Shown: piece by piece, positions 45,187-58,708 of the stretch
Layout of the letters: each line of letters opens with the position of its first letter
How positions within the stretch are numbered: the first letter of the stretch is position 1
Origin: Sipunculus nudus
Lineage: Eukaryota > Annelida > Sipuncula > Golfingiida > Sipunculidae
Reading direction: 5' to 3'
Assembly (NCBI GenBank): GCA_026874595.1
Contig: CM049312.1
Coordinates: forward strand, 49,109,429-49,173,428
Length of the DNA: 64,000 nucleotides
The notes under the pieces: model-generated
Told to the model about the DNA's origin: nothing
The model's input: the letters and a program-made list of their open reading frames with translations, nothing else
Databases searched by the model: none
Position numbers and translations under genes: made by a program

Positions 45187-47408
45187 GGTATAGGTGCATT
45201 ATATGGGGCTGAACTTCAGGGGGGTAAAACATCAACTGAACCCACATTTGTTTACAGGAAAAGGTAGGTTCAATGCCTAATAGACACTCAACTAGTGAAC
45301 CCACATTTTTAATTTTACAAAATCCAACATTTCAGCCTATGAACCCACATTTGTTTTGTGCAAAGTGAACCCACTTTTTTAGTTTTGGATATTTTTGTTG
45401 ATGATGTTTAACAGCACATCCAAAAACTAAGTAAAGATGTGACGCTTATTTTTTACTGTTTATTTCTTATTTACAAAATACTATTATTAGCTCAGCTGAC
45501 TATAAGTCAACTGAGCTATAGTTGGGGTACTTTGTCCATCTGCCATTAACAGGGCACGTTTTGAAACCGTTGGACCTATGAATTCAAAATTTTGCTTACC
45601 GTTAGATATCCCTAAAATCTCCTACCATACTGAAAATTGGGTCACTAAAACTTTGTTCCTTTGAGATATTAAGGAAAAACCTCCCGTTTTCTATTAAAAA
45701 CAATTGTTACAGTTCAAGACTGCCTAATATCAAAACCACTGATCTGAATTTGATCATAAGTAATATTCATATTCCTCCATACATTTCCTATGTACATACC
45801 AAAAATTAGGTCAGGATTGTGTAATTTGTTGAAGTATTTACTCACTTAACATAAGAATTGCTGATGCTAGAGACTTTTTTTCAGGGACATAACTTCATTT
45901 AGTCAAGATTCAATTGCATACCAAAAATTAGATCTGAATTTTGCAATATTTTCAAGTTATTAGCATAAATATAAAATCAGTACCTTAAATATTGCCTAAC
46001 TTTGTCCATGGCACATTTTTTCCTGTTAGTACTATGGATTTAATTTTCACAGCATGTACACATAAAGAATTAATCTGTTAAAATTTGAAATGTGAAATTA
46101 AAAGCTGCAGAATTAGGCTAGTTATTGATTTTTTTAGGCTCTTTTTGTATTCCCTTATATTGTCAAGCAGTCCACTTTGGTCACTGTAGGATATTCAGTG
46201 CAGTTCTCTATGCTCTCCAGGCTGCTGTTATGTAATCCCATCACTCAGGCAAGCCCTCTCTCTTGTTGAGCTTGATCAGGCTGTCTGCAGTTGATACCAC
46301 AAGGAGCCTTTCTCTCCCCCCTCCCCCCGTTTCTGTTGACAGACCTGTTCTTTAAATAAGAAATCTTATAATTTCACATTTTTTTCAGCAACAACAATGA
46401 CCCCTTTCCCAACCTGTTCCTTCAATACACAGGACTAATAAACAAGACAAATCTTATAATTTTAATGTTTAATAACTTCTTTTTGTTGAGACTTGGACAA
46501 TTTTGATTTTTTAAAGAAAAAAATGTTCAGGAATTTGATCCTAAAATTTAAATGTGATAAAATATTTGGATCTAATGTAAGTGCTAACTGACAAGATTAA
46601 AGAAGATATAAATACTTTGTAGCATTTAATTCATATCTCTTAAAGTTGGCTGGGCCTAGGTTTGAAAAACACTGTTAAACTTAGTTTAAAATCAGGAATT
46701 TTGGTCAGACTTTGTGGGATTAATTTTTAACTCGTATGGCCATATATTTAAGTTTTGAAAACTTAATTACCTTCACACATTTTTTGTTTATTAAATGTTA
46801 CTTTTATATAACACTTACCATAGGCCCATTTTTTCCCCTTGGTGCATCATTTAAGGGTTTTAGGCCACAGGTTTCATTTATTACACAGTGCGTATGCTTC
46901 AGCTTATGCCCATTATTCTATAATTTACAGAGTTTCATTTTAGCAGGGCCATTTTCTTTTCACTTTTCAAATGCTAATATACATGAAAAACCAAAGAATT
47001 TAAAATATTTTGTAGTTGCTAATAATTTTTTCCAAAATTCAGCTGAGTGATGTGACCCATGGGTCCCTTGTATATTACTTATATGAGTATATAGTAGAAC
47101 CCTATTAGGCATTTGACCCACATTTTTTAAAATGAAAATATTTTAGCTGATCTTGTATGTTTATGGTGAATCCACATTTGTTGTTATTTTCAATGACGTC
47201 ACATACACATGAAATGTCAAGAAAAATAAGTCATGAAATGATGCTTAATTTTCAAATTTTACATAAACAAATGATAAGATATTAAAATATTTTTTATAGA
47301 AGGGTATTTTAGAACCTATTAGGCATTGATGCCACATGTTTTAAAAAATGTGGGTTCAGTTACTGTTTTAGCCCCATGGTGTTCAGCCCCATATTTTGCA
47401 CCTATACC
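45187..47408. mobile_element. TIR element (2.2 kb) with 8-bp target duplication
   Basis: The ends GGTATAGGTGC ... GCACCTATACC are inverted, and similarity extends about 65 bp inward (ATATGGGGCTGAAC, then AACTGAACCCACATTT). It is flanked by TGTTGCAC (45179-45186) and TGTTGTAC (47409-47416), 7 of 8 identical. Sub-terminal 'gaacccacattt' repeats recur at both ends. No transposase is seen. The interior is largely a second element (45487-47070). An 8-bp duplication fits hAT-like insertion, but the family is not proven. Confidence 0.75.
45487..47070 (+). mobile_element. Hairpin-ended element without satellite core
   Basis: It begins with the hairpin TTAGCTCAGCTGACT-ata-AGTCAACTGAGCTATAG and 'ctttgtccatctg'. 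It ends with AGCTGAGTGATGTGACCCATGGGTCCC. The same start and end bound the satellite array at 52.1-59.4 kb, but here the interior is unique AT-rich sequence of 1.5 kb. It is nested in the 45187-47408 element. Confidence 0.65.
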
Positions 47409-47416
47409 TGTTGTAC

Positions 47417-48432
47417 AAACTCCCCTAGCAGGTAGCACAAACTCCTAAAAAATTGCAGGCCTTATTTCAACTCAGGTAGTCTACTTAGTGAGCCTCCCAG
47501 TGAGGTTGTAATAAGATTGTAATGACGAACAAGTCAGTTTAGGGGGAATATGTGTGTTTAAAACGGATTGATATATACAGTTGTGGTGATACTCATCTAG
47601 CTCTACTCTTGTAAAATACAAAGTGTCTATAGAATTCCAGGCCGGACACATTGCGCTAGAGCTGCAGGTCCCAAGTATTTCTGGTGTGCACTTACGCAAT
47701 TAAGTACATAGCTGTAAGTACATACATACATCGGCATTGAGTAATACTCTGTGCAAATTATGGATATCAGCATAAACTTAAAAGACTGGGTTCCATTTAA
47801 ATACCAGGGGAACATGGAGTTTAACGTAATATCTGCAACTGTTCACTTGGGCTCTTGACTGAATTTTGAGTATCAGCAGGGAAAGAAGTTATCTGAGCTA
47901 GATTTTGGCAGACATGCTTATACTGCAAATAACTGAAATAAATTATGTTTCATGTATGAAGTTCTGTGGTTTCTGCAGGAAAATGAATTATATATGCCCA
48001 TGCTAGTCCCAGTTCAAATTTAGTGTGAGGTGTTAAGTCACAGCAGGCGCCAAGCAGATGGCAGCCAAGATGTATATAAACAACAGCACATAGCCTTATG
48101 TACAGGCAGGGTATGCTGTATCATAAGTCTGTTCAAAATGCTGGTACTTGCCAAACAATATCCTTGCTAAATCTCTGATCATTGTGCATATATTAATCTT
48201 GTTACATAATGGCTCTGAAATAATTGATTTGATAAAGCAGTTTATATCGAACTTTTGTCAAAAATAAACCAACATGAAGCAGAATGAAAGTACATAGTAC
48301 ACAGCACACAGGTATTTCCTACACTAGTTTTCAACAGTGTGTGAAGCTGTGCTGCTGCATGGCTGAATAAAACTTCTGGGTTAGTGTAGGGTAAGGCCAT
48401 GGAATGGAGATATGAACCAAATTGGGTTATTT
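47417..48432. other. PRPF19 intron 1, unique-looking stretch
   Basis: No repeat or exon is recognised. Confidence 0.5.
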
Positions 48433-48436
48433 CAAT

Positions 48437-50105
48437 TGTTACGGAACCTAATATAAACAGATCACGTATGCGTGATGAACACAAATTCTGTGACGAAGAT
48501 AAAAAAAATCAGATTCTGTAACACTAGGCAGCGTGAAATGTCTAGGGGAATGAATAAAGAAGTCAGTGGTTTTTTGTTAACAAATAACTATAATTTATTC
48601 TTAAAACAACCCTAACAATACAATACACTAAATCAATACAATTATACAGTAAAACAGCGGTATAGCAACTAGGGTTGGGACGGTTACCGGTATACGGTAT
48701 TATCACGATATCTCACAGCCACGGTTATCATACCGTCAACTTTCCTTTTATCGTGATACCACGATATCAATTTTTGTTCACAATTTTGGTTCACAAGCAA
48801 GCCCTTGAAGTACAAAATAAATTTATTTCAAAGAATCACATTTATTTTTATAAACCACATGTATTTGAATACACACGTGTGGGTGGAACCCTGTGCTTAC
48901 AGACTTTGGGATTAGTCGGAAATGTCCGGAAGTAGCAGGATGAATCGGAGAGGACAAAAGCTTGAGAATTCCAGGAGAAAATAACATTATAATGAAAGAG
49001 CAATAAATACATATATTTATGCTTTTATTGCATGGAACGAAAATGTCAACATAAAAGTGTCACCACTGGATCGAACATTCCATACGGGTTGCATATTTTG
49101 CCATATAAAATTGAGATGGTTTATTTAGCCATGATTGGTATGACACGCTCTCCGAAAATTCGCCGGGATTCTTCGGCTTTTATGTAGCTATAGGAAACTG
49201 ATGGAAAGTTGTGTCAAGGGTGATTCAACGATGGGGGCAGGACTTCCCGCGCCTCAAGCTTGCACACCTGCAGGACCTTCATGCAACTTACATCACTTAA
49301 TGAGTCATTCTGTGGTACTGGCACAATTGGTATAAATGTTATTAATACTTAACTCCTTGTATAAAGTCAAGACTTTAAAGGTGGTTGTTATAAATACCAT
49401 TATTGATGGGTTATGAATGCCATTATATATAATTAAAAATATCGCAATATCACGGTATATCCCGATAAAATTTGAATAATTATCATTATATCAAAATCCC
49501 ATATCGTCCCAACACTAATAGCAACGAGTCAATACAATCACATAGAAAAATAATGTGCACAGTACCTGGATACCAACACCATCACAACAATAAGTCCTTT
49601 AAATGTAAACTCTCGGAGAATGAGTGCAGTGGAGGGTTCTTGCAACAACCAAGAAAGTAAACTTAAATCCAAATGCATAAAATCCAGGAGAAAGTCTTTG
49701 AAAATCTATAATTGCCGCATTCGTCATTAAGGTCATAGAAACTGACACACGCTTCTGCATCCACTGGAATCTGCTCTGCTGCTCTCTCTCTGCCTCCTGC
49801 TTAAACACAGCCCCCTAATATACCTTCACACCCCAAGCCGAGAATTTTCCACTTCTCGAACAGTCCATAAGATTTCGCACAACACAGTAAGCACACGTTT
49901 CAGGAATTCTCTAGAAAAACAGCGCTGTGTATCTTTACATACCAGGCTCATCATGTGACCTCGGCCAGGTGTGAAAACCCAAGGCTCACATGACAACAAG
50001 AGTTCAACCAGTACGGATTAAACATAGAATGTAATACGCGGCCAGACACGAGTGCCACAACAGGAGTTACGCCCGTGTCACATAATAAAAAGAGCACCTG
50101 TAACA
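48437..50105 (-). mobile_element. Solo-LTR-like repeat, copy 2 (inverted, split)
   Basis: The parts 48437-48669 and 49526-50105 together are the reverse complement of the repeat at 21073-21843, with the same TGTTA...TAACA ends and ATTG/CAAT on both sides. It is interrupted by an 848-bp hAT-type MITE. Divergence from copy 1 is appreciable, including small indels. Confidence 0.65.
48670..49517. mobile_element. hAT-type MITE, 848 bp
   Basis: The ends are TAGGGTTGGGACGGT and, on the other strand, TAGTGTTGGGACGATATGG. Similarity continues into 'atcacgatatc / atatcg' sub-terminal repeats. A perfect 8-bp target duplication, ATAGCAAC, lies at 48662-48669 and 49518-49525. There is no coding capacity. 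TIR type and 8-bp duplication are those of hAT elements. Confidence 0.88.
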
Positions 50106-50408
50106 CAATAATTAAGAGAATTTCTCGCTATAAACAAAACACACATGTATACATATTTAATATAATTGACTGAGTCATATTAGAATGAAACTAACTGTAT
50201 TTTAATTTAAGTTTTTGTTACAGAAATACTGAATAAGGTCTAAACAAATTTGAAATGAAATATGCTTGAAAAACCATATTAACCACTGAATTTCTTTGTG
50301 CTGCCTTTGAACCCTGCCTTCTAGCGTGTACTCAATCCAGTCATTGAGCCTCCTCTGCTGGGGTTGGCTTATTGATTCAGTACTTTTTTTTCTTCCAGAC
50401 ACTCCTTT

Positions 50409-51949
50409 GCAGGAGTGGCCAAATTAGGCAAACAATCTTTTTGTTTGCGTGGAGGTTACCCAAACTGGATTAAGGGGGAAAGCTTATTCATTCGCCTAAA
50501 TCTCGTAGACAAAAGCTATGGAAATGGATCAGATTTATAAACATTCTCTCTCAAAAAAATATCCTGATTATATTCTTTCAACTATGTGTTCAATTTAACC
50601 CAAGTGATCCCTTTGCATGCAGAACGACAGGGCTTAACTGCATATTTACGATAACCAATTCACAGATGTCTGCTGGCCATGCCATGATTTTCTTCAACCC
50701 CCCATAATTATTATATGTTATAGAGAATGCCATACAGGGGTGCGTTCGTGTGTTGGAATAGCCAAAAGAACCTGGGTTGTTCTCAAATGCTGCACTGTTC
50801 ACTGAAACTTTGTGACAATGACAAATTCCCTTGCTTTAATTTCCCACGAAAATCGGAAGTTGTGTGAGTTTATATTTAATTCCATACAATTTCTTCAGTT
50901 ATATTTTGGCCTCACCATTCACTCACAGGTCAAGAATGTTTTCAAATGCACTCCCAAGTCTTTGGCAAAGAAGTGACATCGAACAAGTGATCTTTCAATG
51001 TAGTGGTTGCAATAATCACCACGGTCTGTGAGTGATTATACCTTATATTAATAAACTTTCAGACACAATCACAGATAAGGATTGTTCTATAATCTTTAAA
51101 ATCAGAAAAAATATCAAATATCATATTTAGATTATCAGTTTTATGAGAATTTGGACATTGACAAGCTGCTTTGACCAAATTGATAGACGACCCCACCAGC
51201 TGACATCATTATTTTCCAATGACTTTATTTTATAACATATAATTTCAAATAACAAATCAGATAGAAAAGTTTGTTAATGATTGGTACAACAATTTCAATA
51301 AATATCATCGAACCTTTGATTTTTAAAAAATTTTTTATATTTTTAAATGGATACAACAAAAATGCACGCAAACAGGAACCTAAAGGCAAAACATTTAAGT
51401 TTGTTGGTCTTCAAATGAACTTTTTTTATAATTAAATAGAAAAAAATACAGATAATAGTCTTACCTTTCAGTATTTTCACAAATTTGTAAGGCACAGGGG
51501 AAGCAGCTTTCATCTGTCCAATTTGCTTGTAGAAGCTGGTGCACGTTTTACATATAGCTCTTTATACTTTTGAATAACACCAGCTGCTACTTTATTAGCA
51601 TGCACAAGAGTTACACACTGGGTACTTAGTGATACATGTTATGTAAGAAAACTCAACTGTATGCTTACTTCAGGTAGTTGAAGGAATATTTCTACCCTGT
51701 TGATGGTTTATTGAAAAAAACGTATAAAACAAGTTTTTAATTGGATCTTTATTACCGGTACCAACTTTTAAGTAACTAACAGTCACTGGTTCAATAACAT
51801 ATTGCTCGTTGCAGTTCAGTAAGTTGAATGTTCCGAGTCTATGTGATCTGAAACATGTAATGGGTTACCCATTAAAAAAGTGAGTTACCCAATTTTTTTA
51901 TGGGGTTATCTAAATGGGTAACCTAAATTTTAAATTTGGCCATGCCTAC
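50409..51949. mobile_element. Probable TIR element (1.5 kb)
   Basis: The left end GCAGGAGTGGCCAAATT ... GGTTACCCA and the inverse at the right end (GTAGGCATGGCCAAATT ... GGTTACCCA) match imperfectly over about 50 bp. 'gggttaccca' motifs repeat near the right end. No target duplication is recognised and no ORF is convincing. Confidence 0.5.
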
Positions 51950-54096
51950 TTTGTGACAACAATATTTCAAGACTAGCTGATAAACCCGGTATAACAGGCA
52001 TTTTACCAGGGTTTGGGAGATATATTAACTGAGGTATGGAATGTTGGCTCAATTTTTAGCTCAGCTGACTGAAAGTCATCTGAGCTATAGCGATCACTCT
52101 TTGTCCTTCGTCCGTCTGTCTGTCCGTCAGCCGTCTGTCCGTCTGTCTGTCCGTTAACCAGGCACAAATCGTAACCGCTAGAACTGGAATCTTCTTACTT
52201 GACATCCTGGGAGGTCCATGAAAAATCTCCTTGGAAACCAGAAATTAGGTCTCTGTTACCCATATCCTTCGAGCTATGGGGCCCCAAAGTACCCCCCAGA
52301 AAAGTAAAAAAATTTAAACAAAAACTTCAATATCTCATTAAATACTTGACTGATGGTCATGATTTTTGTCATACATATTGATCATGAGATGTTCCATCTT
52401 TTCCTGCAGACTGGTGGCGCCACCTGTATCGTTCGATTTTTTACGAATTTTTTTCTCTATTTTCGAGACCCTTCAAAATGTAAACATCTGTTAACAAGGC
52501 ACAAATTGTAAAGACTGGACCTAGAATCTTCATTCTTGACACACTGAGAGACCTATGAAAAGTCTCCATGGAAACCAGAAATTAGGTCTCTGTTACCCAT
52601 ATTCTTCGAGCTATGGAGCCCCAAAGTACCCCCAAGAAAAGTAAAAAATTTCATACAAAAACTTCAATATCTCATTAACTACTTGACTGATGGTCATGAT
52701 TTGTGGCATAACTATTGATCATGAGATGTGTCATCACTTCCTGCAGACTGGTGGTGCCACCTATATTGTTCGATTTTTTACGATTTTTTCCTCTATTTTT
52801 GAGACCTTTAAGGATGCTGTCATCTGTTAGCTTGGCACAAATTGTAATGACTGGACCTAGAATCTTCATTCTTGACACACTGAGAGGTCCATGTAAAATA
52901 TCCTTGGAAACCAGAAATTAGGTCTCTGTTAACCATATCCTTCGAGCTATGGGGCCCCAAAGTACCCCCCCCCCCCCTGAGTAGTCAAAAATTTTCTTAC
53001 AAAAACTTCAATATCTCAATAACTACATCACTGATGGTCATGATTTTTGCCATACATATTGATTATGAAATGTTCCATCAGTTCCTGCAGACTTGTGGCG
53101 CCACCTGTATTGGTTTTTTTACGATTTTTTCCTCTATTTTTGAGACCTTTAAGGATGCTGTCATCTGTTAACGTGGCACAAATCATAACGACTGGACCTA
53201 GAATCTTCATTCTCGACATACTGAGAGACCTATGAAAAGTCTCCATGGAAACCAAAATTAGGTCTCTGTTACCCATATTCTTTGAGCTATGGAGCCCTAA
53301 AGTACCCCCAAGAAAAGTAAAAAATTTCATATAAAAACTTCAATATCTCATTAACTACTTGAATGATGGTCATGATTTGTGGCATAACTATTGATCATGA
53401 GATGTGTCATCTGTTCCTGCAGACTGGTGGCGCCACCTGTATCGTTCGATTTTTTACGATTTTTTCCTCTTTTTTTGAGACCTTTTAGGATGCTGTCATC
53501 TGTAAGCATGGCACAAATAGTAACGACTGGACCTAGAATCTTCATTCTCAACACACTAGAAGACCTATGAAAAGTCTCTATGGAAACCAGAAATTAGGTC
53601 TCTGTTACCCATATCATTTGAGCTGTGGGGCACCCAATTACCCCCCAGAATAATGGAAAATTTGATTAAAAAAAAAATGCAACATCTCAATAACTACAAA
53701 ACAGATGGTCATGTTTTTTGGCATACATATTGATCAAGAGGTGTTCCATCATTTCCTGCAGACTGGTGGTGCCACCTGTATTTTTTCAAATTAAAAAAAT
53801 TTTTTTTTAACCCTATTTATGAGACCTTTAAGGATGTAGTTATCTGTCAACAGGGTACAAATTGTAATGACTTGACCTAGAATCTTTATTCTTGACACAC
53901 AGGGAGACCCATGAAAAGTCTCCATGGACACCTGAAATTAGGTCTCTGTTACCCATATCATTTGAGCTATGGCACTCTAAAGCACAGCTCGGAATAATGG
54001 CACATTTGATACAAAAGCTGAAGTATCTGAACAACTAATGCAGAGATCACCATAATTGTTTGCATGGATATTGATCATTGAGTGTTTCATCAGTTT

Positions 54097-57000
54097 TTAG
54101 CTCAGCTGACTTTCAGTCATGCTGAGCTATAGCGATCACTCTTTGTCCGTCGTCCGTCTGTCCGATAACTAGGCACAAATCGTAACCGCTGGACCTAGAA
54201 TCTTGTAACTTAACATACTGAGAGGTCGATAAAAAATCTCCTTGGAAACCAGAAATTAGGTCTCTGTTACCCATATCCTTCGAGCTATGGGGCCCCTAAG
54301 TACCCCCCAGAATAGTAAAAAATTTCATACAAAAACTTAAATATCTCATTAACTACATCACTGATGGTCATGATTTTTGGCATACATATTGATCCTGAGA
54401 TGTTTTAACAGTTTCTGCAGACTGGTGGCGCCACCTATATTTTTCGATTTTTTACGAATAGTTTTCTCTATTTTTGAGACCTTAAAAAATGTGAACATCT
54501 GTTAACAAGGCACAAATCATATAGACTGGACCTAGAATCTTCATTCTTGACACACAGGGAGACCTATGAAAAGTCTCCATGGAAACCAGAAATTAGGTCT
54601 CTGTTACCCATATCCTTTGAGCTATGGGGCCCCAAAGTACCCCCCCCCCCCCCCAGAATAGCAAAAAAATTTCATACAAAAACTTCAATATCTCATTAAC
54701 TACATCACTGCCGGTCATGATTTTTGGCATACATTTTAATTATGAGATTGACCATCAGTTCCTGCAGACTGGTGGCGCCACCTGTATTTTTCGATTTTTT
54801 TACGAATTTTTTTCTCTATTTTTGAGACCTTAAAAAATGTGAACATCTGTTAACAGGGCACAAATCGTAACGACTGGACCTAGAATCTTCATTCTTGACA
54901 CACAGGGAGACCCATGAAAAGTCTCCATGGAAACCTGAAATTAGGTCTCTGTTACCCATATCCTATGAGCTATGGGGCCCCAAAGTACCCCCCAGAATAG
55001 TAAAAAATTTCATACAAAACTTCAATATCTCATTAACTACATCACTGATGGTCATGATTTTGGCATACATATTGATCATGAGTTGTTTCAACAGTTTCTG
55101 CAGACTGGTGGCACCACCTATATTTTTCGATTTTTTACGAATAGTTTTCTCTATTTTTTAGACCTTTAAGAATGTGAACATCTGTTAACAGGGCACAAAT
55201 CGTATAGACTGGACCTAGAATCTTCATTCTTTACACAGTGAGAGACGTATAAAAAGTCTCCATGGAAACCAGAAATTAGGTCTCTGTTACCCATATCCTT
55301 TGAGCTATGGGGCCCCAAAGTACCCCCCCCCCCCTAGAATAGCATAAAAATTTCATACTAAAACTTCAATATCTCATTAACTACATCACTGATGGTCATG
55401 ATTTTTGGCATACATATTGATCATGTGATGTTTCATCAGTTTCTGCAGACTGGTGGCGCCACCTGTATTTTTCAATTTTTTACGAATTGTTTCCTCTATT
55501 TTTGAGACCTTTAAAAAGGTGAACATATGTTAACAGGGCACAAATCGTTAAGACTGGACCTAGTATCTTCATTCTTGACACATTGAGAGACCTATTATAA
55601 GTGTCCATGGAAACCTGAAATTAGGTCTCTGTTACCCATATCCTATGAGCTATGGGGCCCCAAAGTACCCCCCAGAATAGTCAAAAATTTCATACAAAAC
55701 TTCAATATCTCATTAACTACATCACTGATGGTCATGATTTTGGCATACATATTGATCATGAGTTGTTTCAACAGTTTCTGCAGACTGGTGGCACCACCTA
55801 TATTTTTCGATTTTTTACGAATAGTTTTCTCTATTTTTTAGACCTTTAAGAATGTGAACATCTGTTAACAGGGCACAAATCGTATAGACTGGACCTAGAA
55901 TCTTCATTCTTTACACAGTGAGAGACGTATAAAAAGTCTCCATGGAAACCAGAAATTAGGTCTCTGTTACCCATATCCTTTGAGCTATGGGGCCCCAAAG
56001 TACCCCCCCCCCTAGAATAGCATAAAAATTTCATACTAAAACTTCAATATCTCATTAACTACATCACTGATGGTCATGATTTTTGGCATACATATTGATC
56101 ATGTGATGTTTCATCAGTTTCTGCAGACTGGTGGCGCCACCTGTATTTTTCAATTTTTTACGAATTGTTTCCTCTATTTTTGAGACCTTTAAAAAGGTGA
56201 ACATATGTTAACAGGGCACAAATCGTTAAGACTGGACCTAGTATCTTCATTCTTGACACATTGAGAGACCTATTATAAGTGTCCATGGAAACCTGAAATA
56301 AGGTCTCTGTTTCCCATATCCTTTGAGCTATGGGGCCCCAAAGTACCCCCCCCCCCAGAATAGCAAAAAAATTTCATACAAAAACTTCAATATCTCATTA
56401 ACTACATCACTGCCGGTCATGATTTTTGGCATACATTTTAATTATGAGATTGTCCATCAGTTCCTGCAGACTGGTGGCGCCACCTGTATTTTTCGATTTT
56501 TTTACGAATTTTTTTCTCTATTTTTGAGACCTTAAAAAATGTGAACATCTGTTAACAGGGCACAAATCGTAACGACTGGACCTAGAATCTTCATTCTTGA
56601 CACACAGGGAGACCCATGAAAAGTCTCCATGGAAACCTGAAATTAGGTCTCTGTTACCCATATCCTATGAGCTATGGGGCCCCAAAGTACCCCCCAGAAT
56701 AGTAAAAAATTTCATACAAAACTTCAATATCTCATTAACTACATCACTGATGGTCATGATTTTGGCATACATATTGATCATGAGTTGTTTCAACAGTTTC
56801 TGCAGACTGGTGGCACCACCTATATTTTTCGATTTTTTACGAATAGTTTTCTCTATTTTTTAGACCTTTAAGAATGTGAACATCTGTTAACAGGGCACAA
56901 ATCGTATAGACTGGACCTAGAATCTTCATTCTTTACACAGTGAGAGACGTATAAAAAGTCTCCATGGAAACCAGAAATTAGGTCTCTGTTACCCATATCC

Positions 57001-58708
57001 TTTGAGCTATGGGGCCCCAAAGTACCCCCCCCCCCTAGAATAGCATAAAAATTTCATACTAAAACTTCAATATCTCATTAACTACATCACTGATGGTCAT
57101 GATTTTTGGCATACATATTGATCATGTGATGTTTCATCAGTTTCTGCAGACTGGTGGCGCCACCTGTATTTTTCAATTTTTTACGAATTGTTTCCTCTAT
57201 TTTTGAGACCTTTAAAAAGGTGAACATATGTTAACAGGGCACAAATCGTTAAGACTGGACCTAGTATCTTCATTCTTGACACATTGAGAGACCTATTATA
57301 AGTGTCCATGGAAACCTGAAATAAGGTCTCTGTTTCCCATATCCTTTGAGCTGTGGGGCTCTTAATTACCCCACCCCCACCCCCCCGAATAATGGAAATT
57401 TTCATACAAAAACTTCAGTATCTCATTAACTACAACACTGATGGTCATGATTTTTTACATACATATTGATCAAGAGGTGTTCCATCAGTTCCTGCAGACT
57501 AGTGACACCACCTGTATTTTTTCCAATTTTACAATTTTTTTTTCTCTATTTTGGAGACCTTTAAGGATGTAGTTATCTGTCAAAATGGTACAAATCGTAA
57601 TGACTGGACCTAGAATCCATTCTGGACACACACGGAAACCCATGAAAAGTCTCCATGGAAACCTGAAATTAGGTCTCTGTTACCCATATCCTTAGAACTA
57701 TGGCACTCCAAAGTAAAGCTTTAGAATAATGGAAAATTTGATACAAAACAAGTATCTGAACAACTAATGCAGAGATCACCATAATTGTATGCATGGATAT
57801 TGATCATGGAGTGTTTCATCAGTTTCTGCAGACTGGTGGCACCACCTGTATTTGTTCAGCTTTTTTTATGAATTTTTTTCTCTATTTTTGAGTCCTTTAA
57901 AGATATGAACATCTGTAAACAGGGCCCAAATCATAACAACTTGACCTAGAATCTTCATTCTTGACAAACAGGGAGATCCATGAAAAGCCTCCATGGAAAC
58001 CTGAAATTAGGTCTCTGTTACCCATATCCTTTAAGCTGTATGGCTTCAAAATACCCCCATAACAATGAAAAATTTGATACAAAAACTGCAGTATCTCAAT
58101 AACTACAACACTGATGGTCATGATTTTTGGCATACATATTGATCACGAGGTGTTCCATCAGTTTCTGCAGACTGGGTGAGCCACCTCTATTTTTTTCAAA
58201 TTTTTACGAATTTTTTTCTCTATTTTTGAGACCTTTAAAGAATAGGTTATCTGTCAACAGGGTACAAATCGTAACAACTGGACCTAGAATCTTCATTCTT
58301 GTCATGCAAGGAGGCCCATGAAAAGTTTCTGTGGAAACCTGAAATTAGGTCTCTGTTTCCCATAATCTTCAAGCTATAGGACTCAAGCTATAAGTATCCC
58401 TCAGAATAATGGACAATTTGATACAAATGCTGAAGTATCTGAACAACTAATCCAGAGACCACCATGCTTCTTTGCATGGATATTGACCATTAAGTGTTTT
58501 TATTAGTTTCTGCAGACTGGTGGAGCCACCTGTATTTTTTTTTTTTTTTCTCTATTTTTTAGATATATTAATACAGACACAATCTCAGCCTGTTGGTTAA
58601 TCTGTTTGATGCTTCAGTTGAATGGGTATATACTACCATTCAGATGAAAAAATTTTCTTTTTTGCGAATCTCTTCCCATTCAGCTGAGCGTCATGACCCA
58701 TGGGTCAC
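54097..58708 (+). mobile_element. Second complete hairpin-ended satellite element nested in the array
   Basis: A second start hairpin (54097-54131, again followed by 'cgatcactctttgtcc') and a second end (CAGCTGAGCGTCATGACCCATGGGTCAC, to 58708) lie inside the larger element. At the left junction the outer monomer stops after 'catcagttt'. At the right junction it resumes near 'tttttctctacttttgtga', with about 45 bp of monomer unaccounted for. The simplest reading is insertion of one copy into another. Confidence 0.7.
54620..57330 (+). repeat. Recent higher-order duplications in the satellite array
   Basis: The block 54624-55640 has near-identical counterparts: the two-monomer block 55017-55640 recurs at +680 bp (55697-56320), and the block from 54624 recurs at +1702 bp (56326 onward). 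Identity between these copies is far higher than between neighbouring monomers, so they arose by recent unequal exchange of two- and five-monomer units. A collapse or expansion artefact of assembly is also possible. Confidence 0.8.

Noticed and set aside
52199-58321. Many 60-90-codon frames in the satellite array, some repeated identically
   Set aside because: They follow monomer boundaries and occur in different frames and strands. The identical copies reflect higher-order duplication, not protein conservation.
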